A stretch of DNA of 64,000 nt. Origin: Streptomyces sp. NRRL S-118. GTDB taxonomy: Bacteria > Actinomycetota > Actinomycetes > Streptomycetales > Streptomycetaceae. Shown one piece after another: positions 26,854-36,064 of this stretch (positions within the stretch are counted from its first letter, which is position 1; each line of letters starts with the position of its first letter). Made by a program: the position numbers and the translations under genes. The notes under the pieces were generated by a model that was not told the origin of the DNA, searched no databases, and saw nothing but the letters and a program-made list of their open reading frames with translations. Location of the stretch: contig NZ_KL591002.1 of the NCBI RefSeq assembly GCF_000716335.1, positions 135,773 through 199,772 of the forward strand, written 5' to 3'.

Positions 26854-28242
26854 TCAGTCGTGGGAGTGGAGGGGCTTGCCCGCCAGCGCCAGGTGCGCCT
26901 CGCCGAGCGCCTCGTTCTGCGTCGGGTGGGCGTGGATGAGCTGGGCGACCTCGGCCGGCAGCGCCTCCCAGTTGTAGATCAGCTGCGCTTCGCCGACCTG
27001 CTCGCCCATGCGGTCACCGACCATGTGGACGCCGACCACGGCACCGTCCTTGACCTGGACGAGCTTGATCTCGCCCGCGGTCTTGAGGATCTTGCTCTTG
27101 CCGTTGCCCGCGAGGTTGTACTTCAGAGCGACGACCTTGTCCGCGCCGTAGATCTCCTTGGCCTTGGCCTCGGTGATGCCCACGGAGGCGACCTCGGGGT
27201 GGCAGTACGTCACCCGCGGCACGCCGTCGTAGTCGATCGGGACGGGCTTGAGACCGGCCAGACGCTCCGCCACCAGGATGCCCTCGGCGAAGCCGACGTG
27301 CGCGAGCTGGAGGGTCGGGACGAGGTCGCCGACCGCCGAGATCGTCGGCACGTTCGTGCGCATGTACTCGTCGACCAGGACGTAGCCCCGTTCCATCGCG
27401 ACGCCCTGCTCCTCGTACCCGAGGCCGGCCGAGACCGGGCCGCGGCCGATGGCGACGAGCAGTACCTCGGCCTCGAAGGTCTTGCCGTCCGCGAGGGTGA
27501 CCTTGACGCCGTCCTCGGTGTACTCGGCGCTCTGGAAGAAGGTGCCGAGGTTGAACTTGATGCCGCGCTTGCGGAAGGCGCGCTCAAGAAGCTTCGAGCT
27601 GTTCTCGTCCTCGACCGGGACGAGGTGCTTCAGGCCCTCGATGATGGTCACGTCGGTGCCGAAGGACTTCCACGCCGAGGCGAACTCGACGCCGATGACG
27701 CCGCCGCCCAGGATGATCGCGGACTGCGGGACGCGGTCCAGGGTCAGCGCGTGGTCCGAGGAGATGATGCGGTTGCCGTCGATCTCCAGACCCGGCAGCG
27801 ACTTCGGTACGGAACCGGTGGCGAGGAGGACGTGGCGGCCCTCGATCCGCCGGCCGTTCACATCGACCGAGGTGGGGGAGGACAGCCGGCCCTCGCCCTC
27901 GATGTAGGTCACCTTGCGGGAGGCGACCAGACCCTGCAGGCCCTTGTACAGGCCGGCGATCACGTCGTCCTTGTACTTGTGGACGGCCTTGATGTCGATG
28001 CCCTCGAAGGAGGCCAGCACGCCGAACTGGTCCGCCTCGCGGGCCTGGTCGGCGATCTCACCGGCGTGGAGCAGGGCCTTGGTGGGGATGCATCCGTTGT
28101 GCAGGCAGGTGCCGCCGAGCTTGTTCTTCTCGATCAGTGCGACGTCCAGGCCCAGCTGCGCACCCCGCAGGGCCGCGGCGTAACCGCCACTGCCACCGCC
28201 GAGGATCACTAGGTCGAAAACGGTGCTGGCGTCGTTCGCCAC
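26854..28242 (-). CDS. lpd: dihydrolipoyl dehydrogenase (E3)
   Basis: The 462-residue flavoprotein reoxidises dihydrolipoyl groups of 2-oxoacid dehydrogenases. It has the FAD motif [18 protein letters not shown] (10-27), the redox disulfide C46/C51 in [13 protein letters not shown], an NAD motif around [14 protein letters not shown], and the C-terminal [10 protein letters not shown] with the catalytic His-Glu pair. The GTG at 28242 ([10 protein letters not shown]) has GGAGG 7 bases upstream; the ATG 18 bases earlier contains that site and is rejected. First gene of the lpd-sucB operon. Confidence 0.97.
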   Translation of the reverse strand: MANDASTVFDLVILGGGSGGYAAALRGAQLGLDVALIEKNKLGGTCLHNGCIPTKALLHAGEIADQAREADQFGVLASFEGIDIKAVHKYKDDVIAGLYKGLQGLVASRKVTYIEGEGRLSSPTSVDVNGRRIEGRHVLLATGSVPKSLPGLEIDGNRIISSDHALTLDRVPQSAIILGGGVIGVEFASAWKSFGTDVTIIEGLKHLVPVEDENSSKLLERAFRKRGIKFNLGTFFQSAEYTEDGVKVTLADGKTFEAEVLLVAIGRGPVSAGLGYEEQGVAMERGYVLVDEYMRTNVPTISAVGDLVPTLQLAHVGFAEGILVAERLAGLKPVPIDYDGVPRVTYCHPEVASVGITEAKAKEIYGADKVVALKYNLAGNGKSKILKTAGEIKLVQVKDGAVVGVHMVGDRMGEQVGEAQLIYNWEALPAEVAQLIHAHPTQNEALGEAHLALAGKPLHSHD

Positions 28243-28426
28243 GTCACGTCCTCCATGCATGTGCGCCGGTCGCCGGGTCCCCTTCCTCGGGGGACGACCG
28301 GCCGGTCGGCTGGTGTTCGGCCGCTTTTATTTCGGCCCTGTGGTGGGGGCCCTGTCCTGCCGAGAACCCATCTTCGCACTTGTTGCCGGAACAGGAGACG
28401 CCGGGCCCGTGGTGTGAGACGGCAGG

Positions 28427-28461
28427 GCGGCGGCCCCGGACTCGCCGTCCGGGACCGCCGC
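28427..28461 (-). terminator. hairpin downstream of pepA
   Basis: CCCGGAC (28435-28441) pairs with GTCCGGG (28447-28453). After a C/A mismatch seven more pairs follow (28427-28433 with 28455-28461). It lies 25 bases after the pepA stop and about 185 bases before the lpd start. Confidence 0.75.
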
Positions 28462-28485
28462 GCCTCGGGCTCGCGGGGGCTCTCC

Positions 28486-30021
28486 CTAGCCCAGGTCGCC
28501 CGCCGCCGTGCGCTCGGCGAGCCGGACCAGGGTGCGGATCGCCGAGCCCGTGCCGCCCTTGGGGGTGTAGCCGTAGGGGCCGCTCTCGTTGAAGCCCGGG
28601 CCCGCGATGTCCAGGTGCGCCCAGGTGATGCCCTCGCCGATGAACTCCTTCAGGAACAGGCCGGCCACCAGGCCGCCGCCCATCCGCTCGCCCATGTTGG
28701 CGATGTCGGCGGTGGGCGAGTCCATGCCCTTGCGCAGGTCCGCCGGGAGCGGCATCGGCCAGGACGCCTCGCCGACCTCCTCCGCGGTCTCGTGGACCGC
28801 GGTGCGGAAGGCGTCGTCGTTCGCCATGATCCCGAAGGTGCGGTTGCCCAGCGCCAGCACCATGGCGCCGGTGAGGGTCGCCACGTCGACGATCGCGTCC
28901 GGGTTCTCCTCCGAAGCGCGGGTCAGGGCGTCGGCCAGCACCAGGCGGCCCTCGGCGTCGGTGTTCAGCACCTCCACCGTCTTGCCGCTGTACATGCGGA
29001 GCACGTCACCCGGGCGGAGGGCCGAGCCGGACGGCATGTTCTCGGCGAGCGCCAGCCAGCCCGTGACGTTGACCTCCAGGCCGAGGCGGGCGGCCGCGAC
29101 GACCGCGGCGAACACCGCGGCGGCACCCGCCATGTCGCACTTCATCGTCTCGTTGTGACCGGCCGGCTTCAGGGAGATGCCGCCCGAGTCGTACGTGATG
29201 CCCTTGCCGACCAGGGCCAGGGTCTTCTCGGCCTTCGGGTGCGTGTAAGCGAGCTTCACCAGGCGCGGACCGTGCACGGAACCCTGGCCGACGCCGAGGA
29301 TGCCGCCGTACCCGCCCTTGACGAGCGCCTTCTCGTCGAGCACCTGCACCTTGAGGCCGTGCTCCTTGCCGGCCGCGGTGGCGATGGCGGCGAAGGACTC
29401 GGGGTAGAGGTCGTTCGGCGGGGTGTTGACCAGGTCGCGGGCGCGGTTGACCTCCTCGGCCAGCGCGGCCGCGCGCTCCGCCGCCGCCTTGTACGCCTTG
29501 TCGCGCGGCTTCCCGCCGAGCAGCGTCACCTCGGCGACCGGTCCCTTCGCGTCCTTGGCCGCCGTGCCGTTCGCGGCGGACCGGTACGCGGTGAAGGCGT
29601 ACGCGCCGAGCAGCGCGCCCTCCGCGATCGCCTCCGCGTCCTCGACGGCCTCGACCGGCAGGGCGAACGCGGCCTTGCGGGTGCCGGCCAGCGCGCGGGC
29701 GGCGGACCCCGCGGCGCGCCGCAGGGTCTCGGCGGCGTACGCGTCGTCCTTCTCCGGAGCCTGGCCGAGGCCGACGGCGAGCACGACGGGCGACTTGAGG
29801 CCGGACGGCGCCGGCACCTTGGTCACCTCTCCCTCGGCGCCGGAGGCACCCAGGGTCTCCAGGACGGTGGCGAGCTTCCCGCCGAACGCCTTGTCGACGG
29901 CCTCGGCGCCCGGCGCGACGACGAGCCCCTTGCCGCCCTTCGGGCTCTTGGCGACGCCGACGACGAGAGCGTCGGCGCGCAGTGTCGCCGCGCCGGCGGT
30001 GCTGAGAGTGAGAGCAGTCAC
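28486..30021 (-). CDS. pepA: leucyl aminopeptidase (M17)
   Basis: This is a 511-residue M17 aminopeptidase, which removes N-terminal residues from peptides using two metal ions. The C-terminal catalytic domain carries LVGKGITYDSGGISLKPA (metal-binding Lys and Asp), KCDMAGAAAV, and NTDAEGRLVLADAL (metal-binding Asp and Glu and the active-site Arg). The N-terminal domain is the usual non-catalytic alpha/beta part. The start is a GTG at 30021 (VTALTLSTAGA); the longer frame upstream covers the divergent promoter region and is Ala/Ser/Arg-rich. It stands alone between two hairpin- or promoter-bearing gaps. Confidence 0.95.
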   Translation of the reverse strand: MTALTLSTAGAATLRADALVVGVAKSPKGGKGLVVAPGAEAVDKAFGGKLATVLETLGASGAEGEVTKVPAPSGLKSPVVLAVGLGQAPEKDDAYAAETLRRAAGSAARALAGTRKAAFALPVEAVEDAEAIAEGALLGAYAFTAYRSAANGTAAKDAKGPVAEVTLLGGKPRDKAYKAAAERAAALAEEVNRARDLVNTPPNDLYPESFAAIATAAGKEHGLKVQVLDEKALVKGGYGGILGVGQGSVHGPRLVKLAYTHPKAEKTLALVGKGITYDSGGISLKPAGHNETMKCDMAGAAAVFAAVVAAARLGLEVNVTGWLALAENMPSGSALRPGDVLRMYSGKTVEVLNTDAEGRLVLADALTRASEENPDAIVDVATLTGAMVLALGNRTFGIMANDDAFRTAVHETAEEVGEASWPMPLPADLRKGMDSPTADIANMGERMGGGLVAGLFLKEFIGEGITWAHLDIAGPGFNESGPYGYTPKGGTGSAIRTLVRLAERTAAGDLG

Positions 30022-30349
30022 GGTGGTGAAATCTCGCTTCCGTTTGAGTTCCGAGGCGGCCTGCGCGGTCGAGGCTGCGGTCGAGGGGTGGGCCGACCCT
30101 GCCCGTCGCATCGTAATTCGGCCGGAGAATCGCCGGGAACGAGCCTACGCTCACGCCCCTGTTTCGCTCGGGCCGCCCGCAATTCACTCATCCGCGGCGT
30201 CTCTTAGGGGTTTGCCGTCCATACGGGTGAGAGCTCGGTCACACTCGGCTGAATCACGCTGGGCAGCGATCCGGCCCTTTGCATCATCTCCACAGATCCT
30301 CCGGACGCCCCCACGCGTCTTCGGGGGTTCCCGCGAGGGGGGAAAGAAC
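30022..30349. other. divergent intergenic region pepA / exopolysaccharide operon
   Basis: The 328-base gap holds promoters for pepA (leftward) and the Agd3-like gene (rightward). A weak stem (CCCCC with GGGGG around 30308-30326) and a strong GAGGGGGGAA ribosome site (30335-30344) precede the Agd3-like start. No additional gene is supported. Confidence 0.5.
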
Positions 30350-32392
30350 ATGCACGTACCCGCGTTCCGGGCCGGACGAGTCACCGGCACACTGCTCGCC
30401 GCACTGCTGGTCGCCGGCACCGTCCCGGCGTCCGCCGCCGCCGAGCCTGCGCCACGCATCGACCTCACGGTCCTCGTCGTGGACGACGGCGGCGGCGCCG
30501 TCGGGGCCATCACCTCCGAACTGAAAGGTTCCGGCACGCCGTACCGCACCGTCCGCCTGAACGACCCCGGACGGCCCGTCATCGACGCCGCGTTCCTGTC
30601 GGAAGCCCGCGACGAGGCGACCGGACGCCCGCGCGCCAAGTACCAGGGCGTGGTCCTGCCCGACGAGGCACCGGCGGCCCTGACCGAGGCGGAACGATCC
30701 GCCCTCGCCTCCTACGAGCGGACGTACGCGATCCCGCAGATCGACGCCTACACCTGGGCCCACCCCGGCGTCGGGCTCGACCACACGAGTGACGGCGGGC
30801 GCTCCGGAGTGCTCGACGGCGCCGTCACCGCCGTCACCGCCGCCGGCCGGACGGGTCCCTTCCGCTACCTCGACGGGCCGGTCGTGTTCGAGGACAACGA
30901 CCCGGAGATCTCCGAGAGTTACGGCTACGCCGGACGGCCCCGCACGGGCTACACCAGCTACCTCGACGTGCCCGTCGACGGCGGCGGCCGGGCCAGCCTC
31001 GTCGGCGAGTACGCCCACGACGGACGCCGCGAACTGGTCGTCACCTTCGCCTACAACCAGCACCAGCGGCAGTTCCGGGCGCTGGCCAGAGGCATGGTGG
31101 AGTGGCTCACCCAGGGCGTGCACCTGGGGCAGAGCCGCAACTGGTTCTCCGTCCACGTCGACGACGTCTTCGCGCCCGACGCCCGCTGGGACACCGCACG
31201 CAACTGCACCCCCGGCGATTTCGACTGCGTCGGCGGCGACGGCGAAGGCACCGCGCCCATCCGCATGACCGCCGCGGACGCGCAGTACGCCGCCCAGTGG
31301 CAGCGCGCCAGCGGCTTCACCCTCGACATGGTCTACAACGCCGGCTCCGGCGAGGAGTGGAAGGCCGAGAACGGCGGCAGCGACCCGCTCGCCGCCCAGC
31401 TGGTGGCCGACCGCGCCCAGTACCGCTGGATCAACCACACCTGGACGCACCCCTTCCTCGGCTGCGTCCAGGACACCTCCACCGTCCCGTGGAGCTGCGC
31501 CAAGGACGCGTCCGGGAACATCCGCTGGATGAGCCGCGCCGAGATCGCCGCCCAGATCCGCGACAACCACACCTGGGCCGTGAACAAGGGCCTCGCCGTC
31601 GACCGCACCGAGCTCGTCACCGGCGAGCACTCCGGCCTCAGGACCCTGCCGCAGCAGCCCGCCGACAACCCCGGCCTCGCCGGAGCCCTCGCCGACACCG
31701 GCGTGAAGTGGATCGCGAGCGACAACTCCCGCGAGCCGCAGCAACGGGCCGTGGGCGCCGCGAAGACCGTGCCCCGCCACCCGATGAACGTGTACTACAA
31801 CGTCGGCACGGCCGAGGAGATGACCGACGAGTACAACTGGATCTACACCTCCGCGGAGGACGGCGGCAGCGGTGTCTGCGCCACCAACCCCGCCTCCACC
31901 TGCCTCGACCAGCCCCTGGACGTGCGCACGGGCTACGCCGACCACATCGTCCCCCAGGAGGCCCGCATCGCCCTCGGGCACATCGTCGCCAACGATCCCC
32001 GCCCGCACTACGTCCACCAGTCCAACCTGGCGGAGGAACGGCTCCTCTACCCCGTCCTCGACAAGGTCCTCGCCGACTACCGGGCCCTGTTCGCCGACAA
32101 CACCCCGCTCGTCAACCCCCGCCAGCGCGACACCGGTACGGAACTGACCCGCCGTGCCGCTTGGGACCAGGCCCTCGCGGCCGGCCGGGTCACCGCGTAC
32201 CGCATCGGCGGCACCGTCACCGTCAAGGCGCCGGCCGGCGTGACCGCCCCGGTCACCGCGCCCGAGGGGACCCGCAAGCAGCAACTGCTCGGCTCCACCG
32301 CCTTCGGCACCCCGTACGCGGGGGCGCGTTCCGCCTGGACCGCTCCCGACGTCCTCCAGTCGGCGATCACGCTCACCCTGCCGACCGCCTGA
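30350..32392 (+). CDS. secreted Agd3-like polysaccharide deacetylase
   Basis: This is a 680-residue protein with a signal peptide (basic start, hydrophobic 11-22, cleavage near SASA about 27-30). The N-terminal region IDLTVLVVDDGGGAVGAI to the WAHPGVGL region (about 35-150) resembles the CBM87-type domain of the fungal galactosaminogalactan deacetylase Agd3. The catalytic part has the metal-binding signature of CE4/CE18-type deacetylases: WFSVHVDDVF (D271, D272) and INHTWTHPFLG (H363, H367). Such enzymes remove acetyl groups from N-acetylgalactosamine polymers, which gives positive charge and adhesion. First gene of a five-gene operon. There is an excellent GAGGGGGGAA ribosome site. It lacks an obvious cell-wall anchor, so it is probably released or retained in the wall. 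Confidence 0.82.
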   Translation: MHVPAFRAGRVTGTLLAALLVAGTVPASAAAEPAPRIDLTVLVVDDGGGAVGAITSELKGSGTPYRTVRLNDPGRPVIDAAFLSEARDEATGRPRAKYQGVVLPDEAPAALTEAERSALASYERTYAIPQIDAYTWAHPGVGLDHTSDGGRSGVLDGAVTAVTAAGRTGPFRYLDGPVVFEDNDPEISESYGYAGRPRTGYTSYLDVPVDGGGRASLVGEYAHDGRRELVVTFAYNQHQRQFRALARGMVEWLTQGVHLGQSRNWFSVHVDDVFAPDARWDTARNCTPGDFDCVGGDGEGTAPIRMTAADAQYAAQWQRASGFTLDMVYNAGSGEEWKAENGGSDPLAAQLVADRAQYRWINHTWTHPFLGCVQDTSTVPWSCAKDASGNIRWMSRAEIAAQIRDNHTWAVNKGLAVDRTELVTGEHSGLRTLPQQPADNPGLAGALADTGVKWIASDNSREPQQRAVGAAKTVPRHPMNVYYNVGTAEEMTDEYNWIYTSAEDGGSGVCATNPASTCLDQPLDVRTGYADHIVPQEARIALGHIVANDPRPHYVHQSNLAEERLLYPVLDKVLADYRALFADNTPLVNPRQRDTGTELTRRAAWDQALAAGRVTAYRIGGTVTVKAPAGVTAPVTAPEGTRKQQLLGSTAFGTPYAGARSAWTAPDVLQSAITLTLPTA

Positions 32393-32415
32393 CCAGCTCA
32401 CTTCCGGGGGAACCG

Positions 32416-33954
32416 ATGCCGACCACAGGCCGCCATGTCACCATGCTCACCGAAGGCACCTACCCGCACGTCCACGGGGGCGTCTCCACCTGGTGCGACC
32501 AGCTCGTGCGGGGCATGCCCCAGGTGGACTTCGAGATCCTCGCCCTCACCGGCAGCGGCCGCGAACCGGTCACCTGGGAGCTGCCGCCCAACGTCCGCCG
32601 GCACACCGCCTTCCCGCTGTGGGGACCGGCGCCCGGGCGCGGGCGGCCGCTGATCGGCCGGGAGAAGCGCCGCTTCACCGACACCTACGAGCGCTTCCTG
32701 CTGTCGATACTCGACCCGTCCGCCGGCTGCGACTTCGGCGAGAGCCTCTACGGCCTCGCCGAGACCGCCCGCCGCGGACGACTGTCGGCCGCCCTGCGCT
32801 CCGAACCGGCGCTGCGGTCCCTGATGTGGATATGGACCATGCCGCACCTGCAGACCGCCGCGGCCCGCCCCACCGTCCACGACGCCCTGACCGCCACCGA
32901 CCTCCTCGAACACGCGCTGCGGCCGCTCGCCGCCCGCATCCCCGCCGACAGCGTCGCCCACGCCGTCTCCAGCGGCCTCGCCACCCTCCCCGCCCTCGCC
33001 GCCCAGCGCTTCGACGGCGTACCGTTTCTTCTCACCGAGCACGGCATCTACCTGCGCGAGCGCTACCTCGGCTACCGCTCCGCCGCGCAGCGCTGGCCCG
33101 TCAAGGCCCTGATGCTCGGCTTCTACCGCGAGCTCAACACCCTCGGCTACCGCCAGGCCGACCTCATCACCCCGTGCAACCAGTACAACCGGCGCTGGGA
33201 GGAGCGCGGCGGGGCGCCCGCCGCCCGCATCCGCACCGTCTACAACGGTGTCGACCCGCACGCCTTCCCGCTCGCCGGGCCCGAGCCCGCCGTGCCCACC
33301 CTCAGCTGGTGCGGCCGCATCGACCCCATCAAGGACCTGGAGACGCTGATCCGGGCGTACGCCATCGCCCGCGCCGAAGTACCCGAACTGCGGCTGCGGC
33401 TCTTCGGGCCCGTCCCCGCCGGCAACGAGGATTACCGCACCCGGCTGGAGAAGCTCGCCGCCGAGCGGGGCGTCACCGACGGCATCACCTACGAGGGCCG
33501 GATATCCGACGTGGCGAGCGCCTACGCGGCGGGCACCCTCGTCATGCTCTCCTCCATCAGCGAAGGCTTTCCCTTCTCCCTCATCGAAGCCATGTCCTGC
33601 GGCCGGGCCACCGTCTCCACCGACGTGGGCGGGGTACGGGAAGCGGTCGGGGACACGGGCCTCGTGGTGCCGCCGCGCGAACCCGCCGTGATGGCCGAGG
33701 CCGTCGTCGCGCTGCTGCGCGACGCCGAGCGGCGCGCCGAGCTGGGCCGGCGGGCCCGGCAGCGGGTCGTGGACCGGTTCACCCTGCACCGCTCCGTCGA
33801 CGGCTTCCGCCGCATCTACCTGGAGCTGGCCGGGCTGCCCGAACCCGAGCCCCTCGACAGCGACGACTGGACCCTGCAACTGCGGATCGCCGACCTCCCC
33901 TCCGGTTTCGCCGGAGGGACCCCCAGGATCCGCGAGCTCGATCGGACGATGTGA
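32416..33954 (+). CDS. PelF-like GT4 glycosyltransferase
   Basis: This is a 512-residue GT-B enzyme. The start MTEGTYPHV-type sequence (here MLTEGTYPHVHGGVSTWCDQLVRGM, about 10-34) is characteristic of PelF, the cytosolic UDP-sugar glycosyltransferase of Pel polysaccharide synthesis. The retaining GT4 donor motif is SSISEGFPFSLIEAMSCGRATVSTDVGG (about 377-404, quoted as a pattern). An HGIYLRERYLGY segment in the middle also matches the family. It would polymerise N-acetylgalactosamine/glucosamine from UDP donors (inference from family). ATG at 32416 with GGGGGAA upstream, 23 bases after the deacetylase stop; the TGA is followed directly by the ATG of the next gene. Confidence 0.88.
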   Translation: MPTTGRHVTMLTEGTYPHVHGGVSTWCDQLVRGMPQVDFEILALTGSGREPVTWELPPNVRRHTAFPLWGPAPGRGRPLIGREKRRFTDTYERFLLSILDPSAGCDFGESLYGLAETARRGRLSAALRSEPALRSLMWIWTMPHLQTAAARPTVHDALTATDLLEHALRPLAARIPADSVAHAVSSGLATLPALAAQRFDGVPFLLTEHGIYLRERYLGYRSAAQRWPVKALMLGFYRELNTLGYRQADLITPCNQYNRRWEERGGAPAARIRTVYNGVDPHAFPLAGPEPAVPTLSWCGRIDPIKDLETLIRAYAIARAEVPELRLRLFGPVPAGNEDYRTRLEKLAAERGVTDGITYEGRISDVASAYAAGTLVMLSSISEGFPFSLIEAMSCGRATVSTDVGGVREAVGDTGLVVPPREPAVMAEAVVALLRDAERRAELGRRARQRVVDRFTLHRSVDGFRRIYLELAGLPEPEPLDSDDWTLQLRIADLPSGFAGGTPRIRELDRTM

Positions 33955-35412
33955 ATGAGCGGCTCCCTCTGGCTCACCCCGCCCCCCTCCGGCACCGCCA
34001 CCGACACGCTGCCCGCCCTGCCCCGCCCGCGCCCCGGATGGGCCGCGGCCGACCCGATCGACGAACTCACCCACCGCCTCGAGGACGTGATAGCGGCCGC
34101 CGTCCACCCCGACGAGATAGCCGCCATCCTCGAATCCGACGGCATGACGGACGACCACATACGGCTCACCTACGGCCGGGAGGACTCCTTCGCCCTCGCC
34201 GAGGACCTCTACGCGCGCGTGGACCGGCGCTTCCCCGAACCGGAAGGCCCGCCCGCCGACCGCTGGCACACCGGCCTCGCCGGGTGCCTGCTGCGCGGCC
34301 TGGTCTTCGCCCTGCCCGGCCTCGCGTACGTCGTGGGGGCGCCCTTCCTGGCGGGGCCGCCCGGCGCGCTCGGCCTGCCCGCCGGCACCGTCCCGCTGCT
34401 CGCCGGCGCGGTCACCGGCTGGGTCTGGAACCAGGCCCTGTCCCACCGCGCCTACTCCTGGCTCGGCCTCGGCGACCGGCGGGCCGCCGCCCGTGCCCTG
34501 CTCATTGGCGCCCCCGCCGGCGCCCTGACCGGCGCGGTCGCCGCCGTCGCCGCGGCGAGCCCGGGGGAGTGGCGCGCCGCCGCCTTCGCCGCCGGGCAGG
34601 CCCTGTACCTGGCGGCCGCGACCGTCCTGCTGGTCCTGCACCGCGAGAAGGCGCTGCTGTACGCGCTGCTGCCGCTCGCGGTGGGCGCCCCGCTCGCCTT
34701 CTGGTTCGACCTGCCCCTCGCCGTGCGCACCGCCCTGCTGCTCGTCCCCCTCGGCCTGTCCCTCGCCCTCACCCTGCGCGTCCTGCTCCCCGCCGCCGCA
34801 CCCGGCGTACCCGGGCGCGCCGCGCCGAGACTCGCCGCGTCCCTGCCGTACGGGCTGTTCGGGCTCGGCACCGGCGGGCTTGTGCTGTACGCGGCGGCCG
34901 GCGACGTCCTCGCCGACGGGCCGGGCGCCGCGGTGGCCGCGCCCTCGGCGGTGGCGCTGACGCTGTCCATGGGGCCCGCCGAGTGGCTGCTGCACCGGTT
35001 CCGCAGCGAGAGCCTCGCCGGGCTGCGGGCCAGCACCAGCGCCCGCGCCTTCCGCCGCGACACGGCCGCCACCCTGGCGCTCTGCCTCACCGCGTACCTG
35101 ACGGTGCTCCTGGTCCTGGCCGCCGCCGGGACCGCGCTGTGGCCCGGGGCGCCCGAACTCGGCGGAGTGCGCCTGGTGTCGCTGCTGCTGATCGGCGCGG
35201 TGCTGTGGGCGGCGCTGCTGCTGCAGTCCTTCGGGGCGGTGCTCAGCGCGGCCCTGGTGTGCGCGGCCGCCACCGGCGTCCAGTCGGTGGCCCTGGCCAC
35301 CGGCACCGGGGACCCGGAGCTGGTCGGCGCGGGCGTCGCGGGGGCCGCGGCCGCGGTGCTCGCCGTACTGGGCTGGATATTGCTCGGACGGGCGACCAGC
35401 CACCGTCACTGA
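33955..35412 (+). CDS. polytopic membrane protein of the exopolysaccharide operon (possible PelG-like exporter)
   Basis: This is a 485-residue protein. Residues 1-105 are soluble and acidic (LEDVIAAAVHPDEIAAILESDGMTDDHIRLTYG), then about 10-12 hydrophobic segments follow from residue 108 to the C-terminus. Its place directly after a PelF-like enzyme is that of PelG, the MOP-superfamily flippase-like partner in Pel loci, and the segment count agrees. I do not see a definite MOP signature, so the assignment is contextual. The start codon abuts the stop of the previous gene, implying translational coupling. Confidence 0.75.
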   Translation: MSGSLWLTPPPSGTATDTLPALPRPRPGWAAADPIDELTHRLEDVIAAAVHPDEIAAILESDGMTDDHIRLTYGREDSFALAEDLYARVDRRFPEPEGPPADRWHTGLAGCLLRGLVFALPGLAYVVGAPFLAGPPGALGLPAGTVPLLAGAVTGWVWNQALSHRAYSWLGLGDRRAAARALLIGAPAGALTGAVAAVAAASPGEWRAAAFAAGQALYLAAATVLLVLHREKALLYALLPLAVGAPLAFWFDLPLAVRTALLLVPLGLSLALTLRVLLPAAAPGVPGRAAPRLAASLPYGLFGLGTGGLVLYAAAGDVLADGPGAAVAAPSAVALTLSMGPAEWLLHRFRSESLAGLRASTSARAFRRDTAATLALCLTAYLTVLLVLAAAGTALWPGAPELGGVRLVSLLLIGAVLWAALLLQSFGAVLSAALVCAAATGVQSVALATGTGDPELVGAGVAGAAAAVLAVLGWILLGRATSHRH

Positions 35413-35455
35413 GCACCCTCCGCACGCGTCACGACCCGCACGAAAAGGAACGCCC

Positions 35456-36064
35456 GTGGACCTCCTTGTCCCGTACTACGAGCACCCCGCCCTCCGGCCC
35501 GCCGAATGGGACGCGCTCATCTCCGCCGCGCCGCTGCTCTACGGGGTGGTGCTCAACCCCGCCAGCGGCGCCGGCGACGCCCCCGACCCCGCCTTCGTGA
35601 CCGTCGCCGACCGGCTGCGCGCGGCCGGGGTGTGCGTCCTCGGCTACACCGACACCGACTACGGCCGCCGCCCGCACGCCGACGTCCTCAAGGACCTGGT
35701 CCGCCACCGCGACTGGTACGGCGCCGACGGCGCGTTCCTCGACCAGGTCCCGACCGACCCGCACTTCGTCGAGCACTACCGCCGCCTGGGCGTGGCCGCC
35801 CGCGCGGCCGGGGCCGCCACCCTCGTCCTCAACCACGGGGCGCACCCCCACCCCGGGTACGCCCCGCTTGCCGATCTGCTGGTCACGTTCGAGGGGCCCT
35901 GGGACACCTACCGCGCGCTCGACCTGCCCGTCGCCGACCACTACTGCCACCTGGTCTACGCGGCCCCGCCCGACGCCCGCGTCACCACCCGCGTGCGCTG
36001 CGCCGTCCCCGGCGGCGGCGCGCACCCCTGGGGCACCCTGCCGCACCCCCTGGAGCGCACATGA
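35456..36064 (+). CDS. spherulin-4 (GH135, Sph3)-like glycosidase
   Basis: This is a 202-residue protein following the spherulation-specific family 4 pattern: LLVPYYEHP, LYGVVLNPASGAGDAPDP (about 28-45), VLGYTDTDYGRR (about 61-72), ADVLKDLVRHRDWYGADGAFLDQV (about 75-98) and VTFEGPW near 148. Fungal Sph3 is an endo-glycosidase for galactosaminogalactan. In most members the DGIFFDE-type motif has Asp-Glu; here it reads LDQ (Asp96-Gln97), so activity may be altered. No signal peptide is visible, unlike fungal Sph3, so it may act inside the cell or on the nascent chain. GTG at 35456 with AAAAGGAA upstream. Its stop overlaps the next start (ATGA). Confidence 0.8.
   Translation: MDLLVPYYEHPALRPAEWDALISAAPLLYGVVLNPASGAGDAPDPAFVTVADRLRAAGVCVLGYTDTDYGRRPHADVLKDLVRHRDWYGADGAFLDQVPTDPHFVEHYRRLGVAARAAGAATLVLNHGAHPHPGYAPLADLLVTFEGPWDTYRALDLPVADHYCHLVYAAPPDARVTTRVRCAVPGGGAHPWGTLPHPLERT

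Noticed and set aside
29423..30349. An N-terminal extension of the Agd3-like protein
   Set aside because: The extension is antisense to pepA; the ATG at 30350 has a strong ribosome site and is followed by a signal peptide.
32398..35409. A minus-strand open frame of about 1000 codons
   Set aside because: It is antisense to the glycosyltransferase and membrane-protein genes and reads as Gly/Gln/Val/Arg-rich filler.
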